Shown: piece by piece, positions 8,531 to 18,095 of the stretch | How the letters are laid out: each line of letters starts with the position of its first letter | Position numbering within the stretch: position 1 is the first letter of the stretch | Origin: Nakamurella silvestris | Lineage (GTDB): Bacteria > Actinomycetota > Actinomycetes > Mycobacteriales > Nakamurellaceae | Reading direction: 5' to 3' | Length of the DNA: 64,000 bases | Assembly (NCBI GenBank): GCA_003576535.1 | Contig: QXCQ01000234.1 | Span: 34,138 to 98,137, forward strand | Position numbers and translations under genes: made by a program | The notes under the pieces: model-generated | Seen by the model: the letters and a program-made list of their open reading frames with translations, nothing else | Database searches by the model: none | What the model was told of the DNA's origin: nothing

Positions 8531-9742
8531 ATGGAGCTGATCAGTGTCGACGAGATCCGCGCAGCGCAGCAGCTGCTCGCCGGTGTCGCCCGGTACACCC
8601 CGATGGAGTCGTCCCGCCCCCTCGAAGGGCTCGTGGGCGGCCCGGTCCACCTGAAGTGCGAGAACCTGCAGCGCACCGGTTCCTTCAAGATCCGCGGTGC
8701 GTACACCCGGATCGCCCGGCTCACCGAGGCCGAACGGGCTCGCGGCGTGGTGGCCGCCTCGGCCGGCAACCACGCCCAGGGTGTTGCCCTGGCCGCCGCC
8801 CTGACCGGAGCCGCCTCCACCGTTTTCATGCCGGTCGGTGCCTCGATCGCGAAACTCGCCGCCACCCGGGCCTACGGAGCGACGGTCCACCTGGTGGGCA
8901 AGACCCTGGACGAGTCCCTCGTCGCCGCCCGGGAGTTCGAGGCCGAACACGGCGCGATCCTGGTGCATCCCTTCGACCACCCCGACATCCTGCGGGGGCA
9001 GGGCACGGTCGGCCTGGAGATCCTGGAACAGATCCCGGACGTGGCCACCGTGGTGGTGGCCCTGGGCGGCGGCGGTCTGCTCAGCGGGATGGCCGCGGCC
9101 ATCCGTCAGCTCCGGCCGCAGACCCGGATCATCGGGGTGCAGGCGGCCCAGGCGGCGGCCTGGCCGGTCTCGATGGCCTCGGGCCATCCCGTGCGGCTGG
9201 CCTCGATGTCCACGATGGCCGACGGCATCGCCGTGGGGGAGCCGACTGCGCTGACCTACGCCCACGTGACCGATCTCGTCGACGAGGTCATCACGGTCAG
9301 CGAGGACGCGATCTCCAAGGCGATGCTGCTCTGCCTGGAGCGGGCAAAACTGGTGGTCGAACCGGCCGGTGCGGCGGCGGTGGCCGCGATCATGTCCGAG
9401 CCGGAAAGATTCGCACCGCCCGTCGTCGCCGTGCTGTCCGGTGGCAACATCGATCCGCTGCTGCTCCTGCACGTCACCCAGCACGGTCTGGTGGCCGCCG
9501 GGCGGTTCCTGACCCTGCGGATCGACATCCCGGACAGCCCCGGTTCGTTGGCCGGTCTGCTGACCTTCGTGGGGGAGCGGGGCGGGAACGTGGTCGACGT
9601 CGCACACTCGCGGATCGGGTCCTCGGTGGCCCTGGGGGACGTCGAGGTCAACCTGCGGTTGGAATGTCGGGGGGAGCCGCACGCACAGGCGCTGATCGAG
9701 GGGCTCAGCGAGGCCGGGTTCCGGGTGCTGGAGCGGTTGTAA
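8531..9742 (+). CDS. ilvA: threonine ammonia-lyase (threonine deaminase)
   Basis: 403 aa from ATG 8531 with AGGA 8-9 nt upstream. Fold-type II PLP enzyme: KCENLQRTGSFKIRGAYTR holds the Schiff-base Lys, SAGNHAQGVALAA the substrate loop and ALGGGGLLSGMA the phosphate loop. The last ~75 residues (TLRIDIPDSPGSLAGLLTFV) form one ACT domain. Length and the single ACT domain fit the TdcB-like/short IlvA group. It deaminates L-threonine to 2-oxobutanoate for isoleucine synthesis or catabolism. It is the last gene before a palindromic repeat and the convergent greA. Confidence 0.9.
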   Translation: MELISVDEIRAAQQLLAGVARYTPMESSRPLEGLVGGPVHLKCENLQRTGSFKIRGAYTRIARLTEAERARGVVAASAGNHAQGVALAAALTGAASTVFMPVGASIAKLAATRAYGATVHLVGKTLDESLVAAREFEAEHGAILVHPFDHPDILRGQGTVGLEILEQIPDVATVVVALGGGGLLSGMAAAIRQLRPQTRIIGVQAAQAAAWPVSMASGHPVRLASMSTMADGIAVGEPTALTYAHVTDLVDEVITVSEDAISKAMLLCLERAKLVVEPAGAAAVAAIMSEPERFAPPVVAVLSGGNIDPLLLLHVTQHGLVAAGRFLTLRIDIPDSPGSLAGLLTFVGERGGNVVDVAHSRIGSSVALGDVEVNLRLECRGEPHAQALIEGLSEAGFRVLERL

Positions 9743-9749
9743 CTCCACT

Positions 9750-9823
9750 CTGTTCCCGCGCACGTTGTTCGTCCTCGCGCACGATGTAACGCGAGCGAGG
9801 AGCAAGAACGTGCGCGAGAACAG
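9750..9823. repeat. family-A palindromic repeat, copy 1
   Basis: A 74-bp near-perfect inverted repeat, beginning CTGTTCCCGCGCACGTTGTT and ending with the complement (ACGTGCGCGAGAACAG), starts 7 bp after the ilvA stop. Each arm holds two CGCGCACGNT-type modules in the same orientation, so the full element has four modules. The same element recurs eight more times in this window. It may terminate ilvA transcription, but it has no T-tract. Confidence 0.9.
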
Positions 9824-9835
9824 GGGTAGACACGA

Positions 9836-9872
9836 CTGTGGGGCCGCTCGCACGAATGCGAGGGCCCCACAG
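9836..9872 (-). terminator. greA terminator
   Basis: CTGTGGGGCC pairs with GGCCCCACAG, with an additional CTCGC/GCGAG inner stem and an ACGAAT loop. It lies 15 nt beyond the greA stop on the reverse strand and is separate from the neighbouring family-A palindrome. Confidence 0.75.
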
Positions 9873-9886
9873 GTCCGGGTCGGGCG

Positions 9887-10378
9887 TCAGCCGGCGAAGG
9901 GCTTGGCCTCCAGGATGACGACCTTCTGGGTGGCGCCGTTGGGCAGCGCGTACTCGCGGGCCTCGCCGGTGCTGGCACCGAGGATGGCCTGACCGAGCGG
10001 GGACTGCGGGCTGTAGACCTGCAGGTCTCCGTGGGAGCCCTCCTCGCGGGAGCCGACCAGGAAGGTCTCGGTGTCGTCCTCGTTGCCGTCGTAGGCGATG
10101 GTGACGACCATGCCGGGCTCGACGACACCGTCGTCGGCGGGGGTGGCCCCGACCTTGGCGTCACGCATGACTTCCTGCAGGTGACGGATCCGCGCCTCTT
10201 GTTTGGCCTGCTCGTCACGGGCGGCGTGGTAGCCGCCGTTCTCCTTCAGGTCGCCCTCTTCGCGGCGGGTGTTGATCTCGGCGGCGATGATCGGCCGGTT
10301 GTTGACCAGCTCGTCAAGCTCACCTTTGAGCCGATCGTAGGCTTCCTGGGTCAACCAGATCTCGTTGTTTCCGCTCAT
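9887..10378 (-). CDS. greA: transcription elongation factor GreA
   Basis: 163 aa from ATG 10378, with AAGGAG 8 nt upstream; the frame extends to 10459 without a better start. The N-terminal coiled coil (LTQEAYDRLKGELDELVNNRP through RREEGDLKENGGYHAARDEQ) carries the acidic tip residues that reach into the polymerase secondary channel. The C-terminal GreA/GreB domain ends SPLGQAILGASTGEAREYALPNG. It stimulates transcript cleavage in backtracked RNA polymerase. Its location next to mca matches mycobacterial gene order. Confidence 0.95.
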   Translation of the reverse strand: MSGNNEIWLTQEAYDRLKGELDELVNNRPIIAAEINTRREEGDLKENGGYHAARDEQAKQEARIRHLQEVMRDAKVGATPADDGVVEPGMVVTIAYDGNEDDTETFLVGSREEGSHGDLQVYSPQSPLGQAILGASTGEAREYALPNGATQKVVILEAKPFAG

Positions 10379-10853
10379 GGGGAAACTCCTTATCCAACTC
10401 ATGATGATCCTCATCGACTGGGATGACGACGAGGACGCCCGGATGCGCGAATACCCCACGGGAGGCGGGCGGTTCGCGCGCCCGAACTCGACAAAGGGCT
10501 CACATCAACGACAGCACGGCCCCCGGTTCCGGGAGCCGCATCTACAGCCAGGGTAACACGCAGGCCGCCCCGGGGGCAGGTCTACCACGCGACTCTCCGG
10601 TGGGATCGTGCCTGATAGCGCCTACCGGCCGGAGTGCGATGATGGGGCCCGGACGCCGCCGACGGGCCCGATGTCGAGATGTTTGAGGGGCCTTGTTCGG
10701 GGGTACGTTTTCCGCCCGGGTGGCCGACAGGGGAGAATCATCCTCAAGGGGAACGGTCGGACCTGCCTCCGCCCGCCGACGGCACCGCCGGACGCGGGTC
10801 GCGTCATAATCGAAGGACCACATGTTCCACGCAACTCGAGGAAGCAGTACACG
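10379..10853. other. greA-mca divergent intergenic region
   Basis: 475 bp without a supported gene. It should contain the divergent promoters of greA and mca and probably a long mca 5' untranslated region. Reading frames here lack ribosome-binding sites and family signatures. No repeat of the local families is present. Confidence 0.4.
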
Positions 10854-11759
10854 TTGACTGATCGCAGGACTCTCGCAGCTCAAGCGCCGTTGCGGCTGAT
10901 GGCGGTGCACGCCCACCCCGACGACGAGTCGAGCAAAGGTGCGGCGACGCTGGCCAAGTACTCCGCCGAAGGTCTGGGCGTCATGGTGGTCTCGTGCACC
11001 GGGGGTGAGCGCGGCGACGTGCTGAACCCGAGGTTGCAGGACAAGAGCATCGACGTCACAGCTCTGCGGCGGCAGGAGATGGCGAACGCCGCCGCCATCC
11101 TCGGTGTCGCCCACGAGTGGCTCGGATACGAGGACTCCGGATACCACGAGGGGGAGCCGGACACCTGGGAACTGCCCCCGGGGTCCTTCGCCGACCTCGA
11201 CCCGGAGATCGAGATCGAGGCGCTCGTCCGGCTGGTGCGCACCTTCAAACCCCACGTCATGACCACCTATGACGAGAACGGCGGCTACCCGCACCCCGAC
11301 CACATCCGCTGCCACGTGGTGTCGATGGGGGCCTTCGAGGCCGCAGGCGACCCGACCCGGTTCCCGGACGCCGGTGAGCCCTGGCAGGTGTCGAAGCTGT
11401 ACTACAACGTCGGCTTCTCCATGAAGCGGATGATCGCGATCAACGACGCGGTGGTGGCCACCGGTGCCGAGGGGCCGTTCCAGGAATGGATCGAGCGGTT
11501 CCAGGGCACCGAGCGGACCGACCCGTTCGACCGGGCGACCACCCACATCGACGTCGTGGACTACTTCCAGGCCCGTGACGACGCGCTGAAGGCCCACGAG
11601 ACGCAGATCGACCCCGACGCGCACTGGTTCGCGGTACCGCACGAGATCGAGGCCGCCGTCTGGCGGACGGACGACTACGAACTCGCCCGCAGCAATGTCG
11701 AGACCGAGACCCCCGAGACCGACCTGTTCGCCGGGGTTCGGGAAAGGTTGGCCGTCTGA
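10854..11759 (+). CDS. mca: mycothiol S-conjugate amidase
   Basis: 301 aa from TTG 10854, chosen because GAGGAAG lies 9 nt upstream and the first residues (LTDRRTLAAQAPLRLMAVHAHPDDE) match Mca N-termini; longer frames reach 10608 without support. The zinc-binding motif of the LmbE/PIG-L fold is AHPDDESSKGA, and the third ligand lies in YPHPDHIRCH. It cleaves mycothiol S-conjugates to mercapturic acids for export and so detoxifies electrophiles; MshB is the related deacetylase, but the length, C-terminus and position beside greA favour Mca. The next gene starts at the stop codon (TGATG), so the two are coupled. Confidence 0.92.
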   Translation: MTDRRTLAAQAPLRLMAVHAHPDDESSKGAATLAKYSAEGLGVMVVSCTGGERGDVLNPRLQDKSIDVTALRRQEMANAAAILGVAHEWLGYEDSGYHEGEPDTWELPPGSFADLDPEIEIEALVRLVRTFKPHVMTTYDENGGYPHPDHIRCHVVSMGAFEAAGDPTRFPDAGEPWQVSKLYYNVGFSMKRMIAINDAVVATGAEGPFQEWIERFQGTERTDPFDRATTHIDVVDYFQARDDALKAHETQIDPDAHWFAVPHEIEAAVWRTDDYELARSNVETETPETDLFAGVRERLAV

Positions 11760-12151
11760 TGTTCCTCGACCGACTGCCCCCTGGGCTGCTCATCTTCCTG
11801 GCCGGCCCCCAGCCGGGAGACCCCGACCCGAACAACGGCAAGGGCCCCGAATGGGGGAAGGCCGCTCCGGTCGGACTGCTGATCATCGTGCTGATCGGGG
11901 TGGCGATCGTCTTCCTGGTCCGCTCCATGAACAAACACGTCAAGAACCTGCCCGCCTCCTTCGACACGGTCGCTGTCGGCGGGCCCGCTGCCGGTTCGGG
12001 CGCTGTCGGTTCGGGGGCTGCCGGTGCGTCGGCGGATCCGAAGGTCTCGGTGACGAAGGCTTCCTCGGATCTGGCCTCGTCGGACAGCGGTAACGCGGGT
12101 CGGACCGATGGCGGTTCCGCTCCGAGTGGCGGGAGCTCCGGCACCCCCTGA
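11759..12151 (+). CDS. small membrane protein coupled to mca
   Basis: 130 aa, with its ATG overlapping the mca stop by one base. An N-terminal hydrophobic stretch (residues 5-15) and one clear transmembrane helix (~38-55, PVGLLIIVLIGVAIVFLV) are followed by basic residues (RSMNKHVKNLP). A low-complexity Gly/Ser/Ala tail runs from about residue 74. The equivalent position in M. tuberculosis (Rv1083, from memory) also has a small membrane protein after mca. Function unknown. Confidence 0.75.
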   Translation: MFLDRLPPGLLIFLAGPQPGDPDPNNGKGPEWGKAAPVGLLIIVLIGVAIVFLVRSMNKHVKNLPASFDTVAVGGPAAGSGAVGSGAAGASADPKVSVTKASSDLASSDSGNAGRTDGGSAPSGGSSGTP

Positions 12152-12159
12152 CGTCTTCC

Positions 12160-12229
12160 GTTCTCGCGCACGTTGTTGCCCCTCGCGCACGATGTTTCGT
12201 GCGCGAGGACGAACAACGTGCGCGAGAAC
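12160..12229. repeat. family-A palindromic repeat, copy 2
   Basis: A 70-bp inverted repeat (GTTCTCGCGCACGTTGTT ... AACAACGTGCGCGAGAAC) with the loop-side modules CCTCGCGCACGATG/CGTGCGCGAGG. It starts 8 bp after the stop of the small membrane protein gene. Here the outer module reads TTCTCG instead of the more usual TTCCCG on both arms, a compensatory pair. Confidence 0.9.
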
Positions 12230-12612
12230 TGTTTCCGGGGTCGACGAACGCTTGTCGAGGCACCTTTGTTGCTGGCAGGGTGTGACGTCGTTCGTACCCG
12301 GCGTCGGCACTATCGGTCCGGTTTCTCCTGGTCACAGACCTCTATCGTTCACACCGCGTAGTTCTCGGCCATTGCTGCGTGCCTGACGGGACCCCGGCGG
12401 GCTTCAGTCGCTGTCGTCGGTGAGTGGGCTTGCTCGATGGATTCGATCCGCGGAAAATTGTGTGTGCTGGGACTGTTCCTCCGGTCATCGGTTCGTCGTG
12501 CGGATCGAGACCTCGCCGCTGGCCACGTCCGACGGCGGAAAATGACGATTTGGGACCTGAATGGTCGAAATCCGACCATCTGGGACCCAAATCGTCCGCG
12601 CGCGGGCGGCCG
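12230..12612. other. intergenic stretch with family-C palindrome at its end
   Basis: About 380 bp with no supported gene. A long reading frame runs through it into the next gene, but only the part from 12613 looks coding. Base composition is less G/C-biased than the neighbouring genes. The family-C palindrome at 12544-12595 is the only structure seen. Confidence 0.45.
12544..12595. repeat. family-C palindromic repeat, copy 1
   Basis: A 52-bp imperfect palindrome: the left arm GACGATTTGGGACC..ATGGTCG faces the right arm CGACCAT..GGGACCCAAATCGTC around an AAATC centre. It ends 18 bp before the first ATG of the small secreted/membrane protein. A second copy overlaps the end of that gene's transcription unit at 13190. 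Confidence 0.85.
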
Positions 12613-13185
12613 ATGGGTCCGATGAGGTTCTCCACGCGTCGTCCGGTGGTGGTGGCCGCGCTGGTGGGTGGCCTCATCGTCGTGCTGGTGGCAGTTCTGT
12701 TGTGGCGGAACAACGCAGCGTCCGACAGCTCGGACAGGCCTGCAAGCGATGCCTCCCAGCAGTCGTCGACCCGGCCAACGGCTGAGAGCATGCCGACATC
12801 CCGTGATGTGGACAGCTCCGGAGTCAGCCTTTCACCAACACGATCCCTGCCTGCCGAGGAGGACCTGCCGCATCACACCATCGATCCCGCGGAGCCCTCG
12901 GACGGTATGTTGCTGTTCGGTCGCCTGCGATGGGACGGGTCGTGTGTCTATCTGGACACGGACGGGACGAAGGTCAGCCTGCTGTGGCCGGTCGGTTTCA
13001 GCAAGCGGCTGCTGGGAGCCGAGGTCGAGATCCTCAACCCGGACGGTGTGGTTGTCGCCCGCAGCGCCGGCGCGACAACTCGGTTCGGAGGCAACTACGG
13101 AACTGCTACTCGAGCGCTCTACGGGTCCTGCGTCTTTCCCGGGAAACGTTCGTTCCAGGTGCTGCAGTCCGACGATCAGGGCTGA
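12613..13185 (+). CDS. hypothetical membrane-anchored protein
   Basis: 190 aa from ATG 12613 (alternative ATG 12622). One N-terminal transmembrane segment (~residues 9-32, VVVAALVGGLIVVLVAVLLW), a Ser-rich linker to about residue 85, then a small globular extracytoplasmic domain (MLLFGRLRWDGSCVYL, EVEILNPDGVVVARSAG, FGGNY, YGSCVFPG) with two cysteines. No family recognised. It is bracketed by two copies of the same palindrome and its G/C bias is lower than that of neighbouring genes, which suggests a mobile or recently acquired cassette. Confidence 0.6.
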   Translation: MGPMRFSTRRPVVVAALVGGLIVVLVAVLLWRNNAASDSSDRPASDASQQSSTRPTAESMPTSRDVDSSGVSLSPTRSLPAEEDLPHHTIDPAEPSDGMLLFGRLRWDGSCVYLDTDGTKVSLLWPVGFSKRLLGAEVEILNPDGVVVARSAGATTRFGGNYGTATRALYGSCVFPGKRSFQVLQSDDQG

Positions 13186-13189
13186 AAAT

Positions 13190-13242
13190 GACGATTCGGG
13201 TCCCAGATGGTCGAAATCCGACCATCCAGGACCCAAATCGTC
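13190..13242. repeat. family-C palindromic repeat, copy 2
   Basis: A 53-bp palindrome (GACGATTCGGGTCC..ATGGTCG / CGACCAT..GGACCCAAATCGTC) beginning 5 bp after the stop codon at 13185. The central GGTCGAAATCCGACC is identical to that in copy 1, so the two are a true repeat family rather than chance hairpins. Confidence 0.85.
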
Positions 13243-13320
13243 GAAACGGCCCGCGAACACCGGAACCGTCGAATCGGCCGCGCGCTCCCGAATCGTCGAG
13301 ACGGCCCGCGCGCGCCCGGA
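13236..13320. repeat. three degenerate tandem repeats
   Basis: Three successive ~28-bp units start AATCGTCGAAACGGCCCGCG, AACCGTCGAATCGGCCGCGC and AATCGTCGAGACGGCCCGCG. They continue directly from the right arm of the second family-C palindrome, as though the arm end had been duplicated. The segment lies in the leader of the YyaL gene. Confidence 0.7.
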
Positions 13321-13371
13321 TGATTGACTGGACAGCGGCACATCCGACCACCAGCGCATCGAGGGACCGAC

Positions 13372-15372
<2,001 letters not shown>

Positions 15373-15398
15373 AGATTCGTGTCCTGCCGCCAAACCCC

Positions 15399-15472
15399 CT
15401 GTTCCCGCGCACGTTCTTGTTCCTCGCGCACCAAATATCGCGCGCGAGGACGAAAAACGTGCGCGGGAACAG
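15399..15472. repeat. family-A palindromic repeat, copy 3
   Basis: A 74-bp element (CTGTTCCCGCGCACGTT ... AACGTGCGCGGGAACAG) starting 26 bp after the YyaL stop, the largest offset of the nine copies. The loop reads CACCAAATATCGCGCG. Confidence 0.9.
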
Positions 15473-15482
15473 GGCACGGGAG

Positions 15483-15530
15483 CGTCAACCAATGGTTGAC
15501 GAACCAGATGCGTCAACCTATGGTTGACGC
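15483..15530 (+). promoter_or_regulatory. double palindromic operator over a leaderless promoter
   Basis: Two perfect palindromes, CGTCAACCAATGGTTGACG (15483-15501) and CGTCAACCTATGGTTGACG (15511-15529), differ only in the central triplet and are spaced 28 bp centre to centre. They overlay a promoter: TTGACG (-35, 15496-15501), a 17-bp spacer, then TATGGT (-10, 15519-15524). Six bases later comes the ATG at 15531, so the transcript would begin on the start codon. The downstream product has a helix-turn-helix-like segment, so autorepression is the natural reading. Confidence 0.85.
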
Positions 15531-16355
15531 ATGACCGAATCCACCGCACCCAAGACCCCTGCACCCAAGACCCCTGCACCCGAGACCCCTGTACCCGAGA
15601 CCCCAGCCGAACCGTTGACCCTCACCTCGCCGATCCAACTGGGCACCTTGATCGACGCGATCAAGAAGGTCCACAGCGACGTCCTGGAGCAGCTCTCCGA
15701 CGCCGTCATCGCCGCCGACCATCTCGGGGAGGTGGCCGACCACCTGATCGGGCATTTCGTCGACCAGGCCCGGCGGTCCGGTGCCTCCTGGACGGAGATC
15801 GGCCGGAGCATGGGGGTCACCAAACAGGCCGCACAGAAGAGATTCGTCCCGAAAGCAGACCCTGTCGCTCCGGGATCTGTGGACGCCGCCCCGATCAACC
15901 CGGCCGACGGTTTCGCCCGCTTCACCCCGCGGGCCAAGAACGTGGTGGCCGCCTCGCACAACGAGGCCGCCCAGGCGCGGAACACCCAGATCTCCGCGGA
16001 GCACATCCTGCTCGGTCTGTTGGCCGAGCCGACGGCCCTGGCCGCGGTGGCGATCAGCGCACACGGGGTGACCCCGGACAGCATCCGGACCGCGGCAGAA
16101 GCAGCGTTGCCGGCGGCGGTCGAGGAGGTGCCGGCGCTCATCCCGTACGACGCCAGGGCGAAGAAGGCGATGGAGCTGACGTTCCGGGAGGCGCTGCGGC
16201 TCGGCCACAACTACATCGGCACCGAGCACATCCTGCTCGCCCTGCTCGAACTCGAGTCGGGGGACGGAGTGTTGAGCGGGCTCGGTGTCACCAAGGTCGG
16301 GGTGGAGCGCACGATCGCCGACCTGTTGGCGGCCGCGACAGCGCCGAAGCCCTGA
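15531..16355 (+). CDS. ClpC2-like Clp N-domain protein with DNA-binding segment
   Basis: 274 aa from ATG 15531. An N-terminal Pro/Thr-rich repeat (residues 6-28, APKTP/APETP units) precedes a helical domain with an HTH-like stretch (~84-107, SGASWTEIGRSMGVTKQAAQKRF). Two Clp N-terminal repeats follow: FTPRAKNVVAASHNEAAQ.. ISAEHILLGLLAEP and DARAKKAMELTFREALRLG.. GTEHILLALLELE. No AAA+ module is present. This architecture matches mycobacterial ClpC2 (Rv2667), reported to bind cyclomarin-type compounds through its ClpC1-like domain and to repress its own promoter. A perfect double operator precedes the start codon and no Shine-Dalgarno is available, so translation is probably leaderless. Likely role: sensor or decoy for ClpC1 substrates or inhibitors. 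Confidence 0.82.
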   Translation: MTESTAPKTPAPKTPAPETPVPETPAEPLTLTSPIQLGTLIDAIKKVHSDVLEQLSDAVIAADHLGEVADHLIGHFVDQARRSGASWTEIGRSMGVTKQAAQKRFVPKADPVAPGSVDAAPINPADGFARFTPRAKNVVAASHNEAAQARNTQISAEHILLGLLAEPTALAAVAISAHGVTPDSIRTAAEAALPAAVEEVPALIPYDARAKKAMELTFREALRLGHNYIGTEHILLALLELESGDGVLSGLGVTKVGVERTIADLLAAATAPKP

Positions 16356-16362
16356 AGACCCT

Positions 16363-16435
16363 TGTTCCCGCGCGCGATCTTGCTCCTCGCGCACCAAACA
16401 TCGTGCGCGAGGACGAACAACGTGCGCGGGAACAG
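16363..16435. repeat. family-A palindromic repeat, copy 4
   Basis: A 73-bp element between the convergent clpC2-like and hemolysin III genes, starting 7 bp after the former's stop and ending 8 bp before the latter's. The left outer module has drifted (CGCGCGCGATCTT against ACAACGTGCGCGGG on the right), so the stem is less perfect. Confidence 0.88.
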
Positions 16436-16442
16436 GAAAAAA

Positions 16443-17111
16443 TCAGCGCAGCAGGATCAGCCAGATCGCCACGCAGTGGCACAGAGCCGCGAGGGACACG
16501 GCGGCGTGGAAGACCTCGTGGTACCCGAAGATCCCCGGCCACGGGTTGGGGCGCTTGATCGCGTAGAAGACCGCACCCACGGTGTACAGGAGACCACCCA
16601 CGGCCATCAGGACGACCGCGGCGACACCGGCCGGGATCAGATCGGGGATGACGAAGATCGCCACCCACCCCAGCGCCACGTAGATCGGGACCCCGAGCCA
16701 CCGGGGGGAGTGCGGCCAGAACATCTTCAGGGCGACCCCGCCGATCGCGCCGCCCCAGACCACCGCGAGCACCCAGGCACCCTTGGTGTCGGGCAGTGCC
16801 AGCAGGGCGAACGGTGTGTAGGTGCCGGCGATGAACAGGAAGATCATCGAATGGTCGGCCCGCTTCATCCAGGTACGGGCGACCGGCGAGATCCAGGTGT
16901 GCCGGTGGTAGGTGGCGCTCACCGAGAACATGCCGACGATCGTCACGGCGTAGACCGAGCAGGCGAAAGCGGCGGTGCCGCCCACCTGTGTCGCGGCGAA
17001 CACCACCAGGGTGATCCCGACGACCGCGGCGACGATGGCCGAGTAGAAATGGATCCACCCTCGGGCACGCGGTCGAGTGGCCGCCGGTGTTTCCAGCACA
17101 GGGGTAGACAT
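16443..17111 (-). CDS. hemolysin III family (PAQR-type) membrane protein
   Basis: 222 aa from ATG 17111. Seven transmembrane segments. Family motifs: SVSATYHRHTW in the first third, MKRADHSMIFLFIAGTYTPF in the second, and a C-terminal FGYHEVFHAAVSLAALCHCVAIW. The Ser/His/Asp/His residues in these motifs form the zinc site of the PAQR/CREST hydrolase superfamily. Bacterial members are called hemolysin III but cytolysis is rarely shown; a membrane amidase-like or stress role is as likely. Corresponds to Rv1085c in recalled synteny and diverges from the prenyl transferase. Confidence 0.9.
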   Translation of the reverse strand: MSTPVLETPAATRPRARGWIHFYSAIVAAVVGITLVVFAATQVGGTAAFACSVYAVTIVGMFSVSATYHRHTWISPVARTWMKRADHSMIFLFIAGTYTPFALLALPDTKGAWVLAVVWGGAIGGVALKMFWPHSPRWLGVPIYVALGWVAIFVIPDLIPAGVAAVVLMAVGGLLYTVGAVFYAIKRPNPWPGIFGYHEVFHAAVSLAALCHCVAIWLILLR

Positions 17112-17148
17112 GTGCTCAGGTTACCGGTGCCGCGTATGGTCAGCCCTC

Positions 17149-17916
17149 GTGAGAATGCCGACTCTGTTGTACCGGGTCTATGAACAGCGACTGGCCCGCG
17201 GCCTGGTGGGTGCCGAGACCCCGCACCATGTGGGGGTCATGCTCGACGGGAACCGCCGTTGGGCCCGCAAGGAAGGGCTGACCGATCCGAACGACGGTCA
17301 CCGGGTGGGGGCCGCCCACATCACCGAGCTGCTCACCTGGTGCTCCGACGCGGACATCTCCGTCGTCACCCTCTGGCTGCTCTCCACGGACAACCTGCGT
17401 CGGCCGGACGAGGAGCTCCTGCCGTTGCTGGAGATCATCACCGATGTCGTCGACGAGCTCGCGGCCCCGGGCGAGCCCTGGAAACTGCGGATGGTGGGTG
17501 CCCTGGAGAAACTCCCCGAGGGGATGCGGACCCGGTTGGCCGCCGCCGAGCTGCGGACCGCAGACCGGTCCGGGATCGAGGTGAACATCGCCGTCGGTTA
17601 CGGCGGACGGCAGGAGATCGCCGATGCCGTGCGCTCCTGGTTGCGGGCCAGGGCCGATGCCGGCCAGCCGCTCGAGGAGGTCATCAACGACTTCGACGTC
17701 GAGTCGATCGACGCCCACCTGTACACCTCCGGCCAGCCCGATCCCGATCTGGTGATCCGTACCTCCGGCGAACAGCGGATCAGCGGGTTCCTGTTGTGGC
17801 AGAGCGTGCACACCGAGTTCTGGTTCTGCGATGCGTACTGGCCGGACTTCCGCCGGGTGGATTTCCTCCGGGCCCTGCGTGACTACGCCGCCCGGCACCG
17901 TCGGTTCGGCAACTGA
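17149..17916 (+). CDS. uppS: cis-prenyl transferase (Z-isoprenyl diphosphate synthase)
   Basis: 255 aa from GTG 17149 (VRMPTLLYRVYEQRL; ATG 17155 is the alternative). A TATGGT hexamer at 17135-17140, 8 nt before the GTG, suggests a leaderless start. UPP-synthase motifs: HVGVMLDGNRRWARKEG (catalytic Asp and diphosphate-binding Arg/Asn), LWLLSTDNLRRP, AVGYGGRQEI, and DLVIRTSGEQRISGFLLWQ near the end, followed by FCDAYWPDF. The family elongates isoprenyl diphosphates for envelope polyprenyl phosphate. The mycobacterial gene at this position (Rv1086) makes short-chain Z,E-farnesyl diphosphate, so the product chain length is open. Confidence 0.9.
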   Translation: MRMPTLLYRVYEQRLARGLVGAETPHHVGVMLDGNRRWARKEGLTDPNDGHRVGAAHITELLTWCSDADISVVTLWLLSTDNLRRPDEELLPLLEIITDVVDELAAPGEPWKLRMVGALEKLPEGMRTRLAAAELRTADRSGIEVNIAVGYGGRQEIADAVRSWLRARADAGQPLEEVINDFDVESIDAHLYTSGQPDPDLVIRTSGEQRISGFLLWQSVHTEFWFCDAYWPDFRRVDFLRALRDYAARHRRFGN

Positions 17917-17921
17917 TCCGA

Positions 17922-17985
17922 CTCCCCACGCGAGCGGACTCCCACACCCCGGGAAATGGGGTGCAGCGGTCCGCTCGCGGGGGAG
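17922..17985. repeat. family-B palindrome, copy 1
   Basis: A 64-bp inverted repeat starting 5 bp after the uppS stop: CTCCCC, CGCGAGCGGAC and CACCCC on the left face GGGGTG, GTCCGCTCGCG and GGGGAG on the right. The loop is CGGGAAAT. Closely related in sequence to the palindrome at 24466 and distinct from family A. Probable terminator by position. Confidence 0.85.
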
Positions 17986-18095
17986 GGGACGGGGGCGGCG
18001 AACGGGTGATCCGTCTGGTGCCCCGATACACCCCTGGGGCTGGTTTTGACCTCCTGGGGCTGCTGGTCCGCAGTCGGCCGGGTAGCTTGACACCC

